Assembly (NCBI RefSeq): GCF_001580915.1
Contig: NZ_LHZQ01000213.1
Coordinates: forward strand, 17,965 to 81,964
Direction of reading: 5' to 3'
Source: Acetobacter tropicalis
GTDB taxonomy: Bacteria; Pseudomonadota; Alphaproteobacteria; Acetobacterales; Acetobacteraceae
DNA: 64,000 bases
The notes beneath the pieces were generated by a model. That model worked only from the letters and a program-made list of their open reading frames with translations. It was not told the origin of the DNA and made no database searches. Below are positions 44,872-52,912 of the stretch, piece after piece. A program made the position numbers and the translations under genes. How positions within the stretch are numbered: the stretch's first letter is position 1; each line of letters begins with the position of its first letter.

Positions 44872-46662
44872 ATGAAGGAACAGCTTGCCATTATGGTGCC
44901 AGACAAGGATCTGCCCAGTTATGCAGGGCATCCTGTCCGGTTTCTGCTGCGGTACATGCGGTGCAGGGGCTTTGCTCATTGCATGGTGTTTGGCGCAGTG
45001 GCGGCCGCTATTGGGTGTTCGGTCATGTCCTCCTACGGCATCCGGCATCTGGTGGATATCATGACCAGCATTCCACACGGTGCGCCCACCAAAGCCGCGT
45101 GGGGAGCCGTTGGCCTGCTGATTGGCCTGATTGTGGCGGATAACCTTTCATGGCGTGTGGCAGGCTGGTTTGCATCTGGCACTTTTGTGGCGGTTACAGG
45201 TGATATCCGGCAGGATCTGTTTCGTTTTCTTACGGGGCATTCTCCCGCCTATTTTGCAGACCGTATGCCGACATCACTGGCAACCCGTATCGCCACGGCA
45301 GGCAATGTCAGCTTTATTATTGAAAACATGCTTGCGTGGAATGTGCTGCCTCCTGCGCTGAATGTGGTGCTGTCCGTTACGCTCATGCTGTCCGTCAGTT
45401 GGGTGATGGGGGCTGCTACCGTCATCACTGCCTCTGGTCTGTGTTTTCTCATGTTCCGGCTGGCGGTGCGGGGGCGATCCCTGCACGGGCTGTATGCTGA
45501 GGCCGCAGCCGGGCTGGAAGGCGAGACGTTGGACGTCATGGGCAACATCGCGCTTGTGCGGGCATTTGGTATGCGCTGGCGGGAACGCCAACGCTTCAAC
45601 ACGCTGGCTCAGCGGGAAATGGGGCAGCGGCTCAAGTCCCTGCGTTACATGGAACGCCTGCGGATGGTTCACGCTGCCCTGACTGCCGTTCTCACAACCG
45701 GGTTGCTGATCTGGGCCGTGTTGCTGTGGCAGTGGGGGCAGGCCACTGTGGGGCAGGTGGTCATGGTCATTACGCTGGGATTTGCCATTCTGCACGGCAC
45801 GCGAGACCTCGCCATGTCTTTGGTAGAAACCATCCAGCATAACGCCCGGCTTTCTGAAGTGCTTTCCGCCCTGTTGGTGCCGCATGACATGCCTGATGCT
45901 GAAGACGCTACCGAGATGGAAGGGCCAGTGAAAGGCGATGTGGCCTTTCGGGATGTGGATTTTGCCTATCCAGGTGGGACGGCTGTGCTGTCGGATTTCA
46001 ATCTGCACATCACGGCTGGCAGCCGCGTGGGGCTGGTGGGGCGGTCTGGTTCAGGCAAAAGCACCGTGCTGGCGTTGTTGCAGCGCCTGCGTTTTGTGCA
46101 GTCTGGCAAGATCCTGATAGATGGGCAGGATATTCGCGGTTTGACGGATGATGCGTTGCGCGCTTGTCTTTCCATTGTGCCGCAGGATGTGTCTCTGTTG
46201 CATCGGTCCGTGTTGGAAAATATTCGGTATGGCCGACCGGATGCAACGGATGAGCAGGTGCGCGCAGCAGCCATGGCGGCGGGATGCGCCGGATTTATCG
46301 AGGCTATGCCGGAGGGGTTTCAGACCATTGTGGGGGATCGGGGCGTCAAGCTTTCGGGCGGGCAGCGCCAGCGTATTGCCATCGCGCGCGCCTTTCTACG
46401 CAACGCACCCATCCTTATTCTGGATGAAGCCACCAGCGCACTGGATACGGAAAGCGAAGAGCATGTGCAGAAGGCGCTGGACCGGCTTATGATGGGCCGA
46501 ACCGTGATTGCCGTGGCACACCGGCTTTCCACCTTGCGGAACTTTGATAGAATTGTCGTGATGCAGGACGGCAGGATTGTGGAAGATGGACCTCCCGCAG
46601 TGCTGGAACAGCAGGATGGTCCTTACAGGTATTTTCTGAGCAAGCAGGTAGCGCACGCATGA
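44872..46662 (+). CDS. ABC exporter, fused permease and ATPase
   Basis: A 596-residue half-transporter with six membrane helices. Its ATPase domain has Walker A GRSGSGKS near 388, LSGGQRQR near 493 and Walker B ILILDEATSALD near 513, followed by AHRLSTL. The substrate is unknown. It is distinct from the exporter at 5823-7697 and less MsbA-like. The start could be GTG 44854 or ATG 44872 or 44893; none has an ideal ribosome site. Its last codons overlap the gntR start as ATGA, an unusual coupling that makes regulator output depend on translation of the exporter. It diverges from cysG. Confidence 0.87.
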   Translation: MKEQLAIMVPDKDLPSYAGHPVRFLLRYMRCRGFAHCMVFGAVAAAIGCSVMSSYGIRHLVDIMTSIPHGAPTKAAWGAVGLLIGLIVADNLSWRVAGWFASGTFVAVTGDIRQDLFRFLTGHSPAYFADRMPTSLATRIATAGNVSFIIENMLAWNVLPPALNVVLSVTLMLSVSWVMGAATVITASGLCFLMFRLAVRGRSLHGLYAEAAAGLEGETLDVMGNIALVRAFGMRWRERQRFNTLAQREMGQRLKSLRYMERLRMVHAALTAVLTTGLLIWAVLLWQWGQATVGQVVMVITLGFAILHGTRDLAMSLVETIQHNARLSEVLSALLVPHDMPDAEDATEMEGPVKGDVAFRDVDFAYPGGTAVLSDFNLHITAGSRVGLVGRSGSGKSTVLALLQRLRFVQSGKILIDGQDIRGLTDDALRACLSIVPQDVSLLHRSVLENIRYGRPDATDEQVRAAAMAAGCAGFIEAMPEGFQTIVGDRGVKLSGGQRQRIAIARAFLRNAPILILDEATSALDTESEEHVQKALDRLMMGRTVIAVAHRLSTLRNFDRIVVMQDGRIVEDGPPAVLEQQDGPYRYFLSKQVAHA

Positions 46663-47348
46663 TATTGCAGGATGAAGCTCTTACTCCCCTTACGGAACGG
46701 CGGACTGGCCGGGGAGCCCTTGCGGCCTACGCCTATGAGCAGATACGCGAACGGCTTATTCACAGCCAGTATCGTGGGGGGGATCGGCTGGTCCTGCGGC
46801 CGCTGGCGGCCTCTCTCAAGCTCAGTCCGACGCCGGTGCGTGAGGCTCTGCTGCGGCTGGTGTCCGAACAGGCGTTGGAACTGGATGAGCGTAATACGGC
46901 GCGTGTGCCTGTTATTTCCCGCGCGGTGTTTGTGGAAATCCATGCTCTGCGGGCAGATATTGAAGAGCGACTGGCCCGGAATGTGGCAGAGCGCATTACG
47001 CCAGAGCAGATTGCCGCGCTGGAAGAATGCCATAACGACTTCATCCGTGCGTATGAGGCTGGAGACCCGCATGGCACGGCCGTTGCCAACGCGGCTTTCC
47101 ATAGTGCGGTGGCAGATTTTGCCAGCCTGACGCTGACAGCAGGCTTCATGCACGGGTTATGGACGCGGATCGGACCGATCTATGCGGCGGCCAATGGTCT
47201 GCCGGACATTAGCCCAGCGGATAAAAATCACCCGCATCTGCAATTATTGTCGGCCTTTCGTGAGCATGACGTTACAAAAGCAGCGGAAGCCATGCGGCGC
47301 GATTTTGCACAGGCTCAGTCCTGGCTGGAGCCGTTACTGCCGTCATAA
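46659..47348 (+). CDS. GntR family transcriptional regulator (FCD type)
   Basis: A 229-residue regulator. The winged HTH spans about 20-85 (AYEQIRERLIHSQYRGGDRL, LSPTPVREALLRLVSEQALE) and the helical FCD ligand domain about 95-220, with metal/ligand residues in the HNDFIRAYE and AFHSAVADFA helices. FCD regulators sense carboxylates, amino or sugar acids. Which one is unknown, and a target site was not identified. Its ATG overlaps the stop of the ABC exporter (ATGA), so exporter and regulator are one transcript and probably one regulatory loop. A bidirectional terminator lies downstream. Confidence 0.88.
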   Translation: MILQDEALTPLTERRTGRGALAAYAYEQIRERLIHSQYRGGDRLVLRPLAASLKLSPTPVREALLRLVSEQALELDERNTARVPVISRAVFVEIHALRADIEERLARNVAERITPEQIAALEECHNDFIRAYEAGDPHGTAVANAAFHSAVADFASLTLTAGFMHGLWTRIGPIYAAANGLPDISPADKNHPHLQLLSAFREHDVTKAAEAMRRDFAQAQSWLEPLLPS

Positions 47349-47496
47349 GAAGGCAGGCGGGTGTCAGGTTCTGTCCGGTCTCTATGGCGGAACAAGAGCC
47401 TACCCGTTTTCGCGCACTTGATGGCCACCCGGATTGAAAAATCCGTTCTGGCTATTTTTGCTGTGGCAGCAGAGCGGGACGTTAATTTTTAAGAAT

Positions 47497-47535
47497 GAAA
47501 AAGCCAGCAAAGGAGGTCCCTCTGCTGGCTTTTTC
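47497..47535. terminator. Bidirectional terminator between gntR and minE
   Basis: Thirteen-base perfect arms GAAAAAGCCAGCA and TGCTGGCTTTTTC carry an A-run on one side and a T-run on the other, so the hairpin can stop transcription from both convergent genes. Confidence 0.9.
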
Positions 47536-47559
47536 ATAAACACTCATGCCCGTGTCTGC

Positions 47560-47880
47560 TCAGGCTGGTTTGGTCTTGGCTTTATCCGGTGCAGGCTTGG
47601 CAGGGGCTGCCGGTTTGCCGTCTGTCAGGCCGGGAACTTCCACATCAATTTCCAACGTGGAATATTGCGCACCCCGATCCAGTTTGATCTGAACCTTGTC
47701 CTGATCAACGGCAACATGGCGTTTGATGACTTCCATGATTTCGCGGTGCAACTGGGCCAGCAGATCGTCCTTGCCATCCCCCACGGAAATACGTTCATGC
47801 GCCAACAGGATCTGCAAGCGATCCCGCGCAACCGGAGCGGAAGAGCGGCGCTTGAAGATGTTGGAGAGGAAGGAGCTCAT
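47560..47880 (-). CDS. minE: Cell division topological specificity factor MinE
   Basis: Stimulates MinD ATPase and drives pole-to-pole oscillation that keeps the Z-ring at mid-cell. The 106-residue product has the membrane/MinD-contact helix [20 protein letters not shown] at 4-23 and the QILLAHERI strand. The topological domain follows to about 88. A lysine/alanine/proline-rich C-terminal tail ([15 protein letters not shown]) is an extension beyond the usual length of about 88. The ATG overlaps the minD stop (ATGA). It is last in minC-minD-minE. Confidence 0.94.
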   Translation of the reverse strand: MSSFLSNIFKRRSSAPVARDRLQILLAHERISVGDGKDDLLAQLHREIMEVIKRHVAVDQDKVQIKLDRGAQYSTLEIDVEVPGLTDGKPAAPAKPAPDKAKTKPA

Positions 47881-48692
47881 GCAACTCTCCTTTTGAACAG
47901 CCAGTCAAACAGGCCTTTGCGTTCGGTCGGAATTGTCACTTCCAGTTTTTCACCATTCAGGCGGCGGGCTGCATCCGTGTAGGCACGGGCGGGCGCGCTG
48001 TCCGGCTCGGCAATGGTGACGGGTGCGCCTACGTTGGAAGCACGCAGCACGTCCCCGCTTTCCGGAATGATGCCCAGCAGCGGGATGGAGAGAATATCAA
48101 GCACGTCATCCGTGCCCAGCATGTCTCCCTTCGCGGCGCGCTGCGGATCATAGCGGGTGATGAGCAGGTGCTTCTCCAGCTTCTCGCCTTTCTTGGCTTT
48201 GGCGGTCGTGCTGTCGAGCATACCGATGATGCGGTCACTATCACGCACGGAAGATACTTCCGGGTTTGTGACAATCACCGCCACATCGGCATGATACATG
48301 GCCATCTGTGCGCCGCGTTCAATTCCTGCCGGGCTATCGCAGATCACCCAGTCAAACTTCTTGCGCAGTTCATCAATAACCTTGGCGACACCTTCTGACG
48401 TGAGGGCATCCTTGTCCCGTGTCTGGGAGGCAGGCAGCAGGGAGAGGTTGTCTACCCGCTTATCCTTGATCAGCGCCTGAGCCAGATTGGCATCGCCCTG
48501 AATAACGTTGATGAGGTCAAACACCACCCGGCGTTCCGCCCCCATAACCAGATCAAGGTTACGCAGGCCGACGTCAAAATCCACCAGCACAACAGACTGA
48601 CCTCCCTTGGCCAGTGCGGCGCCCAGGGCTGCGGTTGTGGTGGTTTTACCCACCCCACCTTTACCTGACGTGACGACCAGAACCTTTGACAT
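47877..48692 (-). CDS. minD: Septum site-determining ATPase MinD
   Basis: Membrane-binding ATPase that recruits MinC to the poles. The deviant Walker [11 protein letters not shown] lies at 11-20, with [15 protein letters not shown] near 35, [16 protein letters not shown] near 117, and a C-terminal amphipathic membrane-targeting helix ([12 protein letters not shown]). The 271-residue length is standard. A strong GAGGAA precedes the ATG. It is separated from minC by 146 bases with no terminator, and overlaps minE by four bases. Confidence 0.97.
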   Translation of the reverse strand: MSKVLVVTSGKGGVGKTTTTAALGAALAKGGQSVVLVDFDVGLRNLDLVMGAERRVVFDLINVIQGDANLAQALIKDKRVDNLSLLPASQTRDKDALTSEGVAKVIDELRKKFDWVICDSPAGIERGAQMAMYHADVAVIVTNPEVSSVRDSDRIIGMLDSTTAKAKKGEKLEKHLLITRYDPQRAAKGDMLGTDDVLDILSIPLLGIIPESGDVLRASNVGAPVTIAEPDSAPARAYTDAARRLNGEKLEVTIPTERKGLFDWLFKRRVA

Positions 48693-48838
48693 TCGTCTTA
48701 TTCCTCTTTCGTCTTAGTCCATTCTTGCCATCAATCAGGGTGTGACGGCCGTGTTGGCGGCAAGATTACAATCTGCGGTCAAAAATGGAATGCAGAATAT
48801 TCACTCAATCTACATTCTTTTTAAGGAAAATGCCGTAA

Positions 48839-49537
48839 TTATGCCATCGGGTGGAAAGTGAGCGTCTCTCCGGAGAGCACAACCTGCGTGGGTTTTCCGC
48901 TCCGTTCAGCGTCCATTTCCTCGGCTGTGGCGTAAAATCCATCAATCGCCACCAGTTCCGCTTCCAGATGGCGGGTGAAAATACGGGCCTCCGCATGCCC
49001 CCCAATGCCCGCAATGGCTCGCCCACGCAGTGCGCCATAAACGTGAATGGAGCCACCGGCAGAAACTTCCGCCCCCGAGGCCACGGAGCCGAGAATGATC
49101 ACGTCCCCATTCGGCCAGACAATATGCTGGCCAGAGCGGATGGGCTCTTCAAGCAAAAGTGTGCTGGGGGCAGGTGGGGCGGGAACATCATCTTCCGGAA
49201 TATCGATGTTGCCGGAAGACCGTCCGCCAATAAAGCTCTCGGGCCAGTTCCACCCGGCAAGGGCGGGCCAGGAGCGGTCTGCTCCCTCAATGCCGATCAG
49301 GCGTACGCCCCGCTCTTCCAGCGCCTGTTGCAGATACGCCAGATCCGGGGTCTGGGCGTCCACCAGGCTGAGATCAAGGATGATGGGTTTGCCGGAGAAA
49401 AAACCGGCAGAGCGGGCCAGTTGCAGGTCAAGTGCGTGCAGCCAGTCTGCCAGAGGTGCCTCAGGCGTGAGTGTGAGCGCCAGAAAGGATCTGCCGGAAA
49501 GACGGATACGGGGAGGGGAGGATGGCGTGCCGGACAA
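48839..49537 (-). CDS. minC: Septum site-determining protein MinC
   Basis: FtsZ inhibitor positioned by MinD. The C-terminal beta-helical domain is clear (IRSGQHIVWPNGDVIILGSV, then GGSIHVYGALRGRAIAGIGG), as is the N-terminal FtsZ-binding domain starting IRLSGRSFLALTL. The frame is open to 49624 and contains no ATG or GTG in its first part. The TTG at 49537 gives MSGTPSSPPRIRLSG, a normal family start and 232 residues. TTG 49624 is the other option and would add 29 odd residues. The gene diverges from a glutathione transferase gene. Confidence 0.9.
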   Translation of the reverse strand: MSGTPSSPPRIRLSGRSFLALTLTPEAPLADWLHALDLQLARSAGFFSGKPIILDLSLVDAQTPDLAYLQQALEERGVRLIGIEGADRSWPALAGWNWPESFIGGRSSGNIDIPEDDVPAPPAPSTLLLEEPIRSGQHIVWPNGDVIILGSVASGAEVSAGGSIHVYGALRGRAIAGIGGHAEARIFTRHLEAELVAIDGFYATAEEMDAERSGKPTQVVLSGETLTFHPMA

Positions 49538-49706
49538 GGGTTGGGGATCTCGCTGGGTAAGGTCAAACGGGATGGCGCAAGGAGTATAGCGGGGAGGCCG
49601 ATCTGTCGAGCGTATGCCACACAAGCAGGGTGGCCGCGCATATTTGATGATGAAAGATATGATTTATCCTCTGGTGCAGGCGCAGACAATGTCATAAATC
49701 TGCGTC

Positions 49707-50375
49707 ATGCGTACCCTTTTTCATCTCCCCATTTCTCCCTATTGCCGCAAGGTCCGTCTTGTGTTGGGCGAAAAACGCCTGCCGTTTGAAGCGATTATTG
49801 AACGGGTGTGGGAGGAGCGTCCGGAATTTCTGGCCATGAACCCGGCAGGTCAGGTGCCTGTGCTGGTGGAAGACAATGGCCTGATTGTTCCAGACTCTCA
49901 CGTGATCTGCGAGTATCTGGAAGAAGCGTATTCCGATACCCCGCTGCTGGGCCGCACGCTGGCTGAGCGGGTTGAAGTGCGCCGCCTTGTGGCGTGGTTT
50001 GATGGCTATTTTGCTGAAAAAGTGACCAACCGCTTTATTGGCGAGCGTGTGATGAAGCGCCTGAGCGGTCGGGGCAACCCCGATGGCACGGTGCTGCGTG
50101 AAGGTTACGCGGCCATGAAGCCGAACCTGAAATACGTGAACCATCTGGCGGAAAACCGGAACTGGCTAGCCGGGAATTTCCTGTCTCTGGCGGATTTTGC
50201 CGCAGCGGCCCATCTATCCAGCCTTGATTTTATTGGGGACATAGACTGGTCCCGCATCCCGGCGGTACGAGACTGGTATGCCCGCATGAAGTCCCGCCCG
50301 TGTTTCCGACCGCTGTTGACGGACCGTGTGGCAGGCATCACGCCGCCCGACTATTACGTCAATCTTGATTTCTGA
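49707..50375 (+). CDS. Glutathione S-transferase family protein
   Basis: The 222-residue product has an N-terminal thioredoxin fold with the active-site SPYCRKVRLVLGEK at about 10-23. The glutathione-binding NPAGQVPVLVEDNG and DSHVICEYLEE segments follow, then an all-helical C-terminal domain with NWLAGNFLSLADFAAAAHLS (N-capping box). The SPYC motif suggests a cysteine-type transferase such as omega/beta-like rather than a tyrosine type. The physiological substrate is unknown. The downstream flavoprotein gene starts at or within its last codons, suggesting cotranscription. It diverges from minC. Confidence 0.9.
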   Translation: MRTLFHLPISPYCRKVRLVLGEKRLPFEAIIERVWEERPEFLAMNPAGQVPVLVEDNGLIVPDSHVICEYLEEAYSDTPLLGRTLAERVEVRRLVAWFDGYFAEKVTNRFIGERVMKRLSGRGNPDGTVLREGYAAMKPNLKYVNHLAENRNWLAGNFLSLADFAAAAHLSSLDFIGDIDWSRIPAVRDWYARMKSRPCFRPLLTDRVAGITPPDYYVNLDF

Positions 50376-50382
50376 GCGGCTG

Positions 50383-51600
50383 GTGACCCTACCTGAACGG
50401 CGTGAGGCCACATGGCGCACGCCAGATGTGGTGGTGATTGGCGCTGGCGCAGCCGGGCTGATGGCCGCCTTTACCGCAGCCCGACGCGGCAGCCGGGTTG
50501 TGGTGCTGGATCATGCGCCAGAGCCGGGACGCAAGATTCTCATTTCTGGCGGAGGCCGGTGCAATTTTACCAACCGGGATGTCAAACCTGAATGTTTTCT
50601 GTCCCAGAACAGGCACTTTGCCCGTTCTGCTCTGAGCCGCTACACCCCGGCGGATTTTCTGGCGCTGCTCGCAACCCATAAAATCTCGTGGCATGAAAAA
50701 AAGCTCGGGCAGTTGTTTTGCGACAATTCTGCCAGTGACATTGTCAAAATGCTGCTTGCCGAATGTGATGCGGCAGGCGTGCGCTTGCTGACGGATGTGC
50801 GGGTGGCTGACGTCAGCCGTGCCGAGGTATTTCGGGTCAGGACGTCAGCAGGAGAGTTCACGTCTGCTGCGCTTGTTGTGGCAACGGGGGGCCTGTCTAT
50901 CCCCAAGCTGGGGGCATCCGGGTTTGGGTATGATTTAGCACGGCATTTTGGTCTGCCGGTCATCATGCCAGAACCTGCACTGGTGCCATTGGTATTCGGC
51001 GCTGGCACGGAAAGCTGGGTAAAGGAACTGGCCGGGGTTTCCCTACCGGTCAAGGCATCCTGCGGCAAAGTGGCGTTTGAAGAAGCGCTTCTGTTTACGC
51101 ATCGCGGCTTGTCCGGCCCTGCTTTGTTGCAGATCTCATCCTACTGGCAGGCGGGGCAGCCCGTGCGGCTTGATTTATTGCCTGGGCAGGACAGTGGCCG
51201 CCTGCTGGCGGAGGTCAAAGCCAGCAGAGGCAAAATGCGCGGGCCTGCCGTGTTGAGCCGCTGGTTCCCGCAGCGTTTGGCGCAGGAACTGGCGCGCCAG
51301 TTCGCGCCTGATCGCCCAGTGGTGGAGTGGCCAGACAAAACCATTCGCGCTTTGGCCGAGCATATTCATCGGCTGGATATGCACCCAACGGGCACGGAGG
51401 GCTTTGCCAAGGCGGAAGTCACGCGCGGCGGAGTGGATACGCGCGCGCTTTCCTCCAAAACCATGGAGGCCCAACAGGTGCCCGGCCTGTATTTTATCGG
51501 CGAAGCGGTGGACGTTACCGGCTGGCTGGGCGGCTATAATTTTCAATGGGCATGGGCCAGCGGCCACGCCGCCGGGGAAGCTGTAGCAGTGAACCGTTAA
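50383..51600 (+). CDS. BaiN/HI0933-family NAD(P)/FAD-dependent oxidoreductase
   Basis: A flavoprotein of about 405 residues. The FAD-binding Rossmann motif is VVVIGAGAAGLMAAFTAARR, followed by the family-specific PGRKILISGGGRCNFTN block. Further landmarks are ATGGLSIPKLGASGFGYDLA and the C-terminal FIGEAVDVTGWLGGYNFQWA, where FAD is held again. The reaction of this family is poorly known; some members reduce bile-acid intermediates, but others have no assigned substrate. The frame opens at a GTG (50326) inside the glutathione transferase gene. I chose GTG 50383, eight bases after its stop; neither has a strong ribosome site. An intrinsic terminator follows at 51727. Confidence 0.88.
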   Translation: MTLPERREATWRTPDVVVIGAGAAGLMAAFTAARRGSRVVVLDHAPEPGRKILISGGGRCNFTNRDVKPECFLSQNRHFARSALSRYTPADFLALLATHKISWHEKKLGQLFCDNSASDIVKMLLAECDAAGVRLLTDVRVADVSRAEVFRVRTSAGEFTSAALVVATGGLSIPKLGASGFGYDLARHFGLPVIMPEPALVPLVFGAGTESWVKELAGVSLPVKASCGKVAFEEALLFTHRGLSGPALLQISSYWQAGQPVRLDLLPGQDSGRLLAEVKASRGKMRGPAVLSRWFPQRLAQELARQFAPDRPVVEWPDKTIRALAEHIHRLDMHPTGTEGFAKAEVTRGGVDTRALSSKTMEAQQVPGLYFIGEAVDVTGWLGGYNFQWAWASGHAAGEAVAVNR

Positions 51601-51946
51601 AGGTGGTTTTAGGGGGCAGGAGGGGCACTCCTATCTTGCAGGCTGCTCCCATGCTGGCTGAGACTTTTTCACTGATCTGTGGAGGCACAGGCGAGACCTC
51701 ACTCAGTACGTGAGAATTAGTCACCGCGCCGCTTTCCCATAACTTTGTAAAAAGCGGCGTTTTGGGCAGCAGAGTGCGCTGATTTTTTCCTCATGTCCTG
51801 ACCGTATTTTCCGGTTCGCTTTCGCCCCTCCCTCAAATCTTGCCAGTGCTTTGCCGCTGACGTTGCCAGGAGCGTTCAAACGTCCTGTTCTGCGGTCGAG
51901 AACGTGGGGTGGAACGGATGAAGGTGAAGAGAGTGTGGGACTTCGG
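51601..51946. other. Gene-free stretch between the flavoprotein gene and rsmI
   Basis: About 346 bases between convergent genes. It contains the intrinsic terminator at 51727-51763. I checked for RNase P RNA and tRNA signatures on both strands and found none; no credible small gene is seen. Confidence 0.4.
51727..51763 (+). terminator. Intrinsic terminator downstream of the flavoprotein gene
   Basis: CGCCGCTTT and AAAGCGGCG form a perfect nine-pair stem over a 15-base loop, followed by four T residues. It is 127 bases past the stop. Confidence 0.65.
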
Positions 51947-52912
51947 CTAGGGTTGATTTTGGGCTTTTCGTTCTGCGGCCAGTTCTAGTGCGCGGGCGTA
52001 AACCGTGCGGCGGGGCAGGCCTGCGGCGGTGGCAGCGAGGGCGGCTGCGTCTTTGACCGAGTGGGTGTCGAGCAGGGAGCGCAGTGTCGTGTCCAGATCA
52101 TCCGCGCTAGTTTCTTCTACCTCGGCAGGGCCAAGCAGGACGGTAATTTCACCGCGCGGCGGTACTTCTGCATAAAAGGCGGCCAGATCAGCTACCGGCG
52201 CGCGCCTGACTTCCTCAAACCGTTTGGTGAGTTCGCGTGCCACGGCGCAGGGGCGGGTAGGACCAAAAATCTCGGCCATGTCCGCCAGTGTTTCAGCTAG
52301 CCGGTGGGGGGCTTCATGCCAAATAAGGGTGGCGGCCAGCCCGGCGCGCTCGGCGGCATGCAGTTTGGCGAACGCCTCCTTCCGGGCGGCGGAGCGTGGC
52401 GGCGGGAAGCCGACAAACATGAACGGGTGCGGGGGGAGGCCGGAGAGCACCAGCGCCGTCAATGCCGCATTGGGGCCGGGAATGACCGTCAGCGGAATGT
52501 CGGCCTCTATGGCGGCGCGCACCAGCCGGTAACCGGGGTCAGACAGCAGAGGCATGCCCGCGTCGGAAACAAGGGCAATGCGCGTGCCGTTCTGCAAACG
52601 CTCTATCAGTGCAGGCACACGCTGGCGTTCATTGTGTTCGTGCAGGGCTTCCGTGCGGGCGGAAATACTGTTTTCGGAAAGCAGGCGGGCTGTTGTGCGG
52701 GTATCCTCACACAACACCAGATCAGCTTCCGCCAGCGCTTGTGCCGCGCGGGGGCTGAAATCTCCCAGATTGCCAATGGGCGTTGCCACCAGAGTCAGGC
52801 TGAACGCACGCGGGGCATGACTTGAGGCTTTTCCTTCGCTATGGAGGAGACTGTCCCGGTCGCACTGTGCCTCAGACCGGTTGTTTTCGGAGGACGAACT
52901 GGATGATGACAC
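51947..52912 (-). CDS. rsmI: 16S rRNA 2'-O-ribose C1402 methyltransferase
   Basis: SAM-dependent tetrapyrrole-methylase-fold enzyme that methylates the decoding centre of 16S rRNA. The SAM domain begins LTLVATPIGNLGDFSPRAAQ and contains CEDTRTTARLL, ALVSDAGMPLLSDPG, IPGPNAALTALVLSGLP and FVGFPPP. The late VARELTKRFEEVRR is characteristic. There is no ATG before the domain. TTG 52960 and GTG 52912 are candidates; the GTG has AGGAAAG upstream and gives 321 residues. This start lies inside the first codons of the divergent lipoprotein gene, so the two 5' ends overlap. Confidence 0.92.
   Translation of the reverse strand: MSSSSSSSENNRSEAQCDRDSLLHSEGKASSHAPRAFSLTLVATPIGNLGDFSPRAAQALAEADLVLCEDTRTTARLLSENSISARTEALHEHNERQRVPALIERLQNGTRIALVSDAGMPLLSDPGYRLVRAAIEADIPLTVIPGPNAALTALVLSGLPPHPFMFVGFPPPRSAARKEAFAKLHAAERAGLAATLIWHEAPHRLAETLADMAEIFGPTRPCAVARELTKRFEEVRRAPVADLAAFYAEVPPRGEITVLLGPAEVEETSADDLDTTLRSLLDTHSVKDAAALAATAAGLPRRTVYARALELAAERKAQNQP

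Noticed and set aside
51601..51946. Possible RNase P RNA or other structured RNA between the flavoprotein gene and rsmI
   Set aside because: None of the conserved RNase P blocks is present on either strand; only one terminator hairpin is visible.
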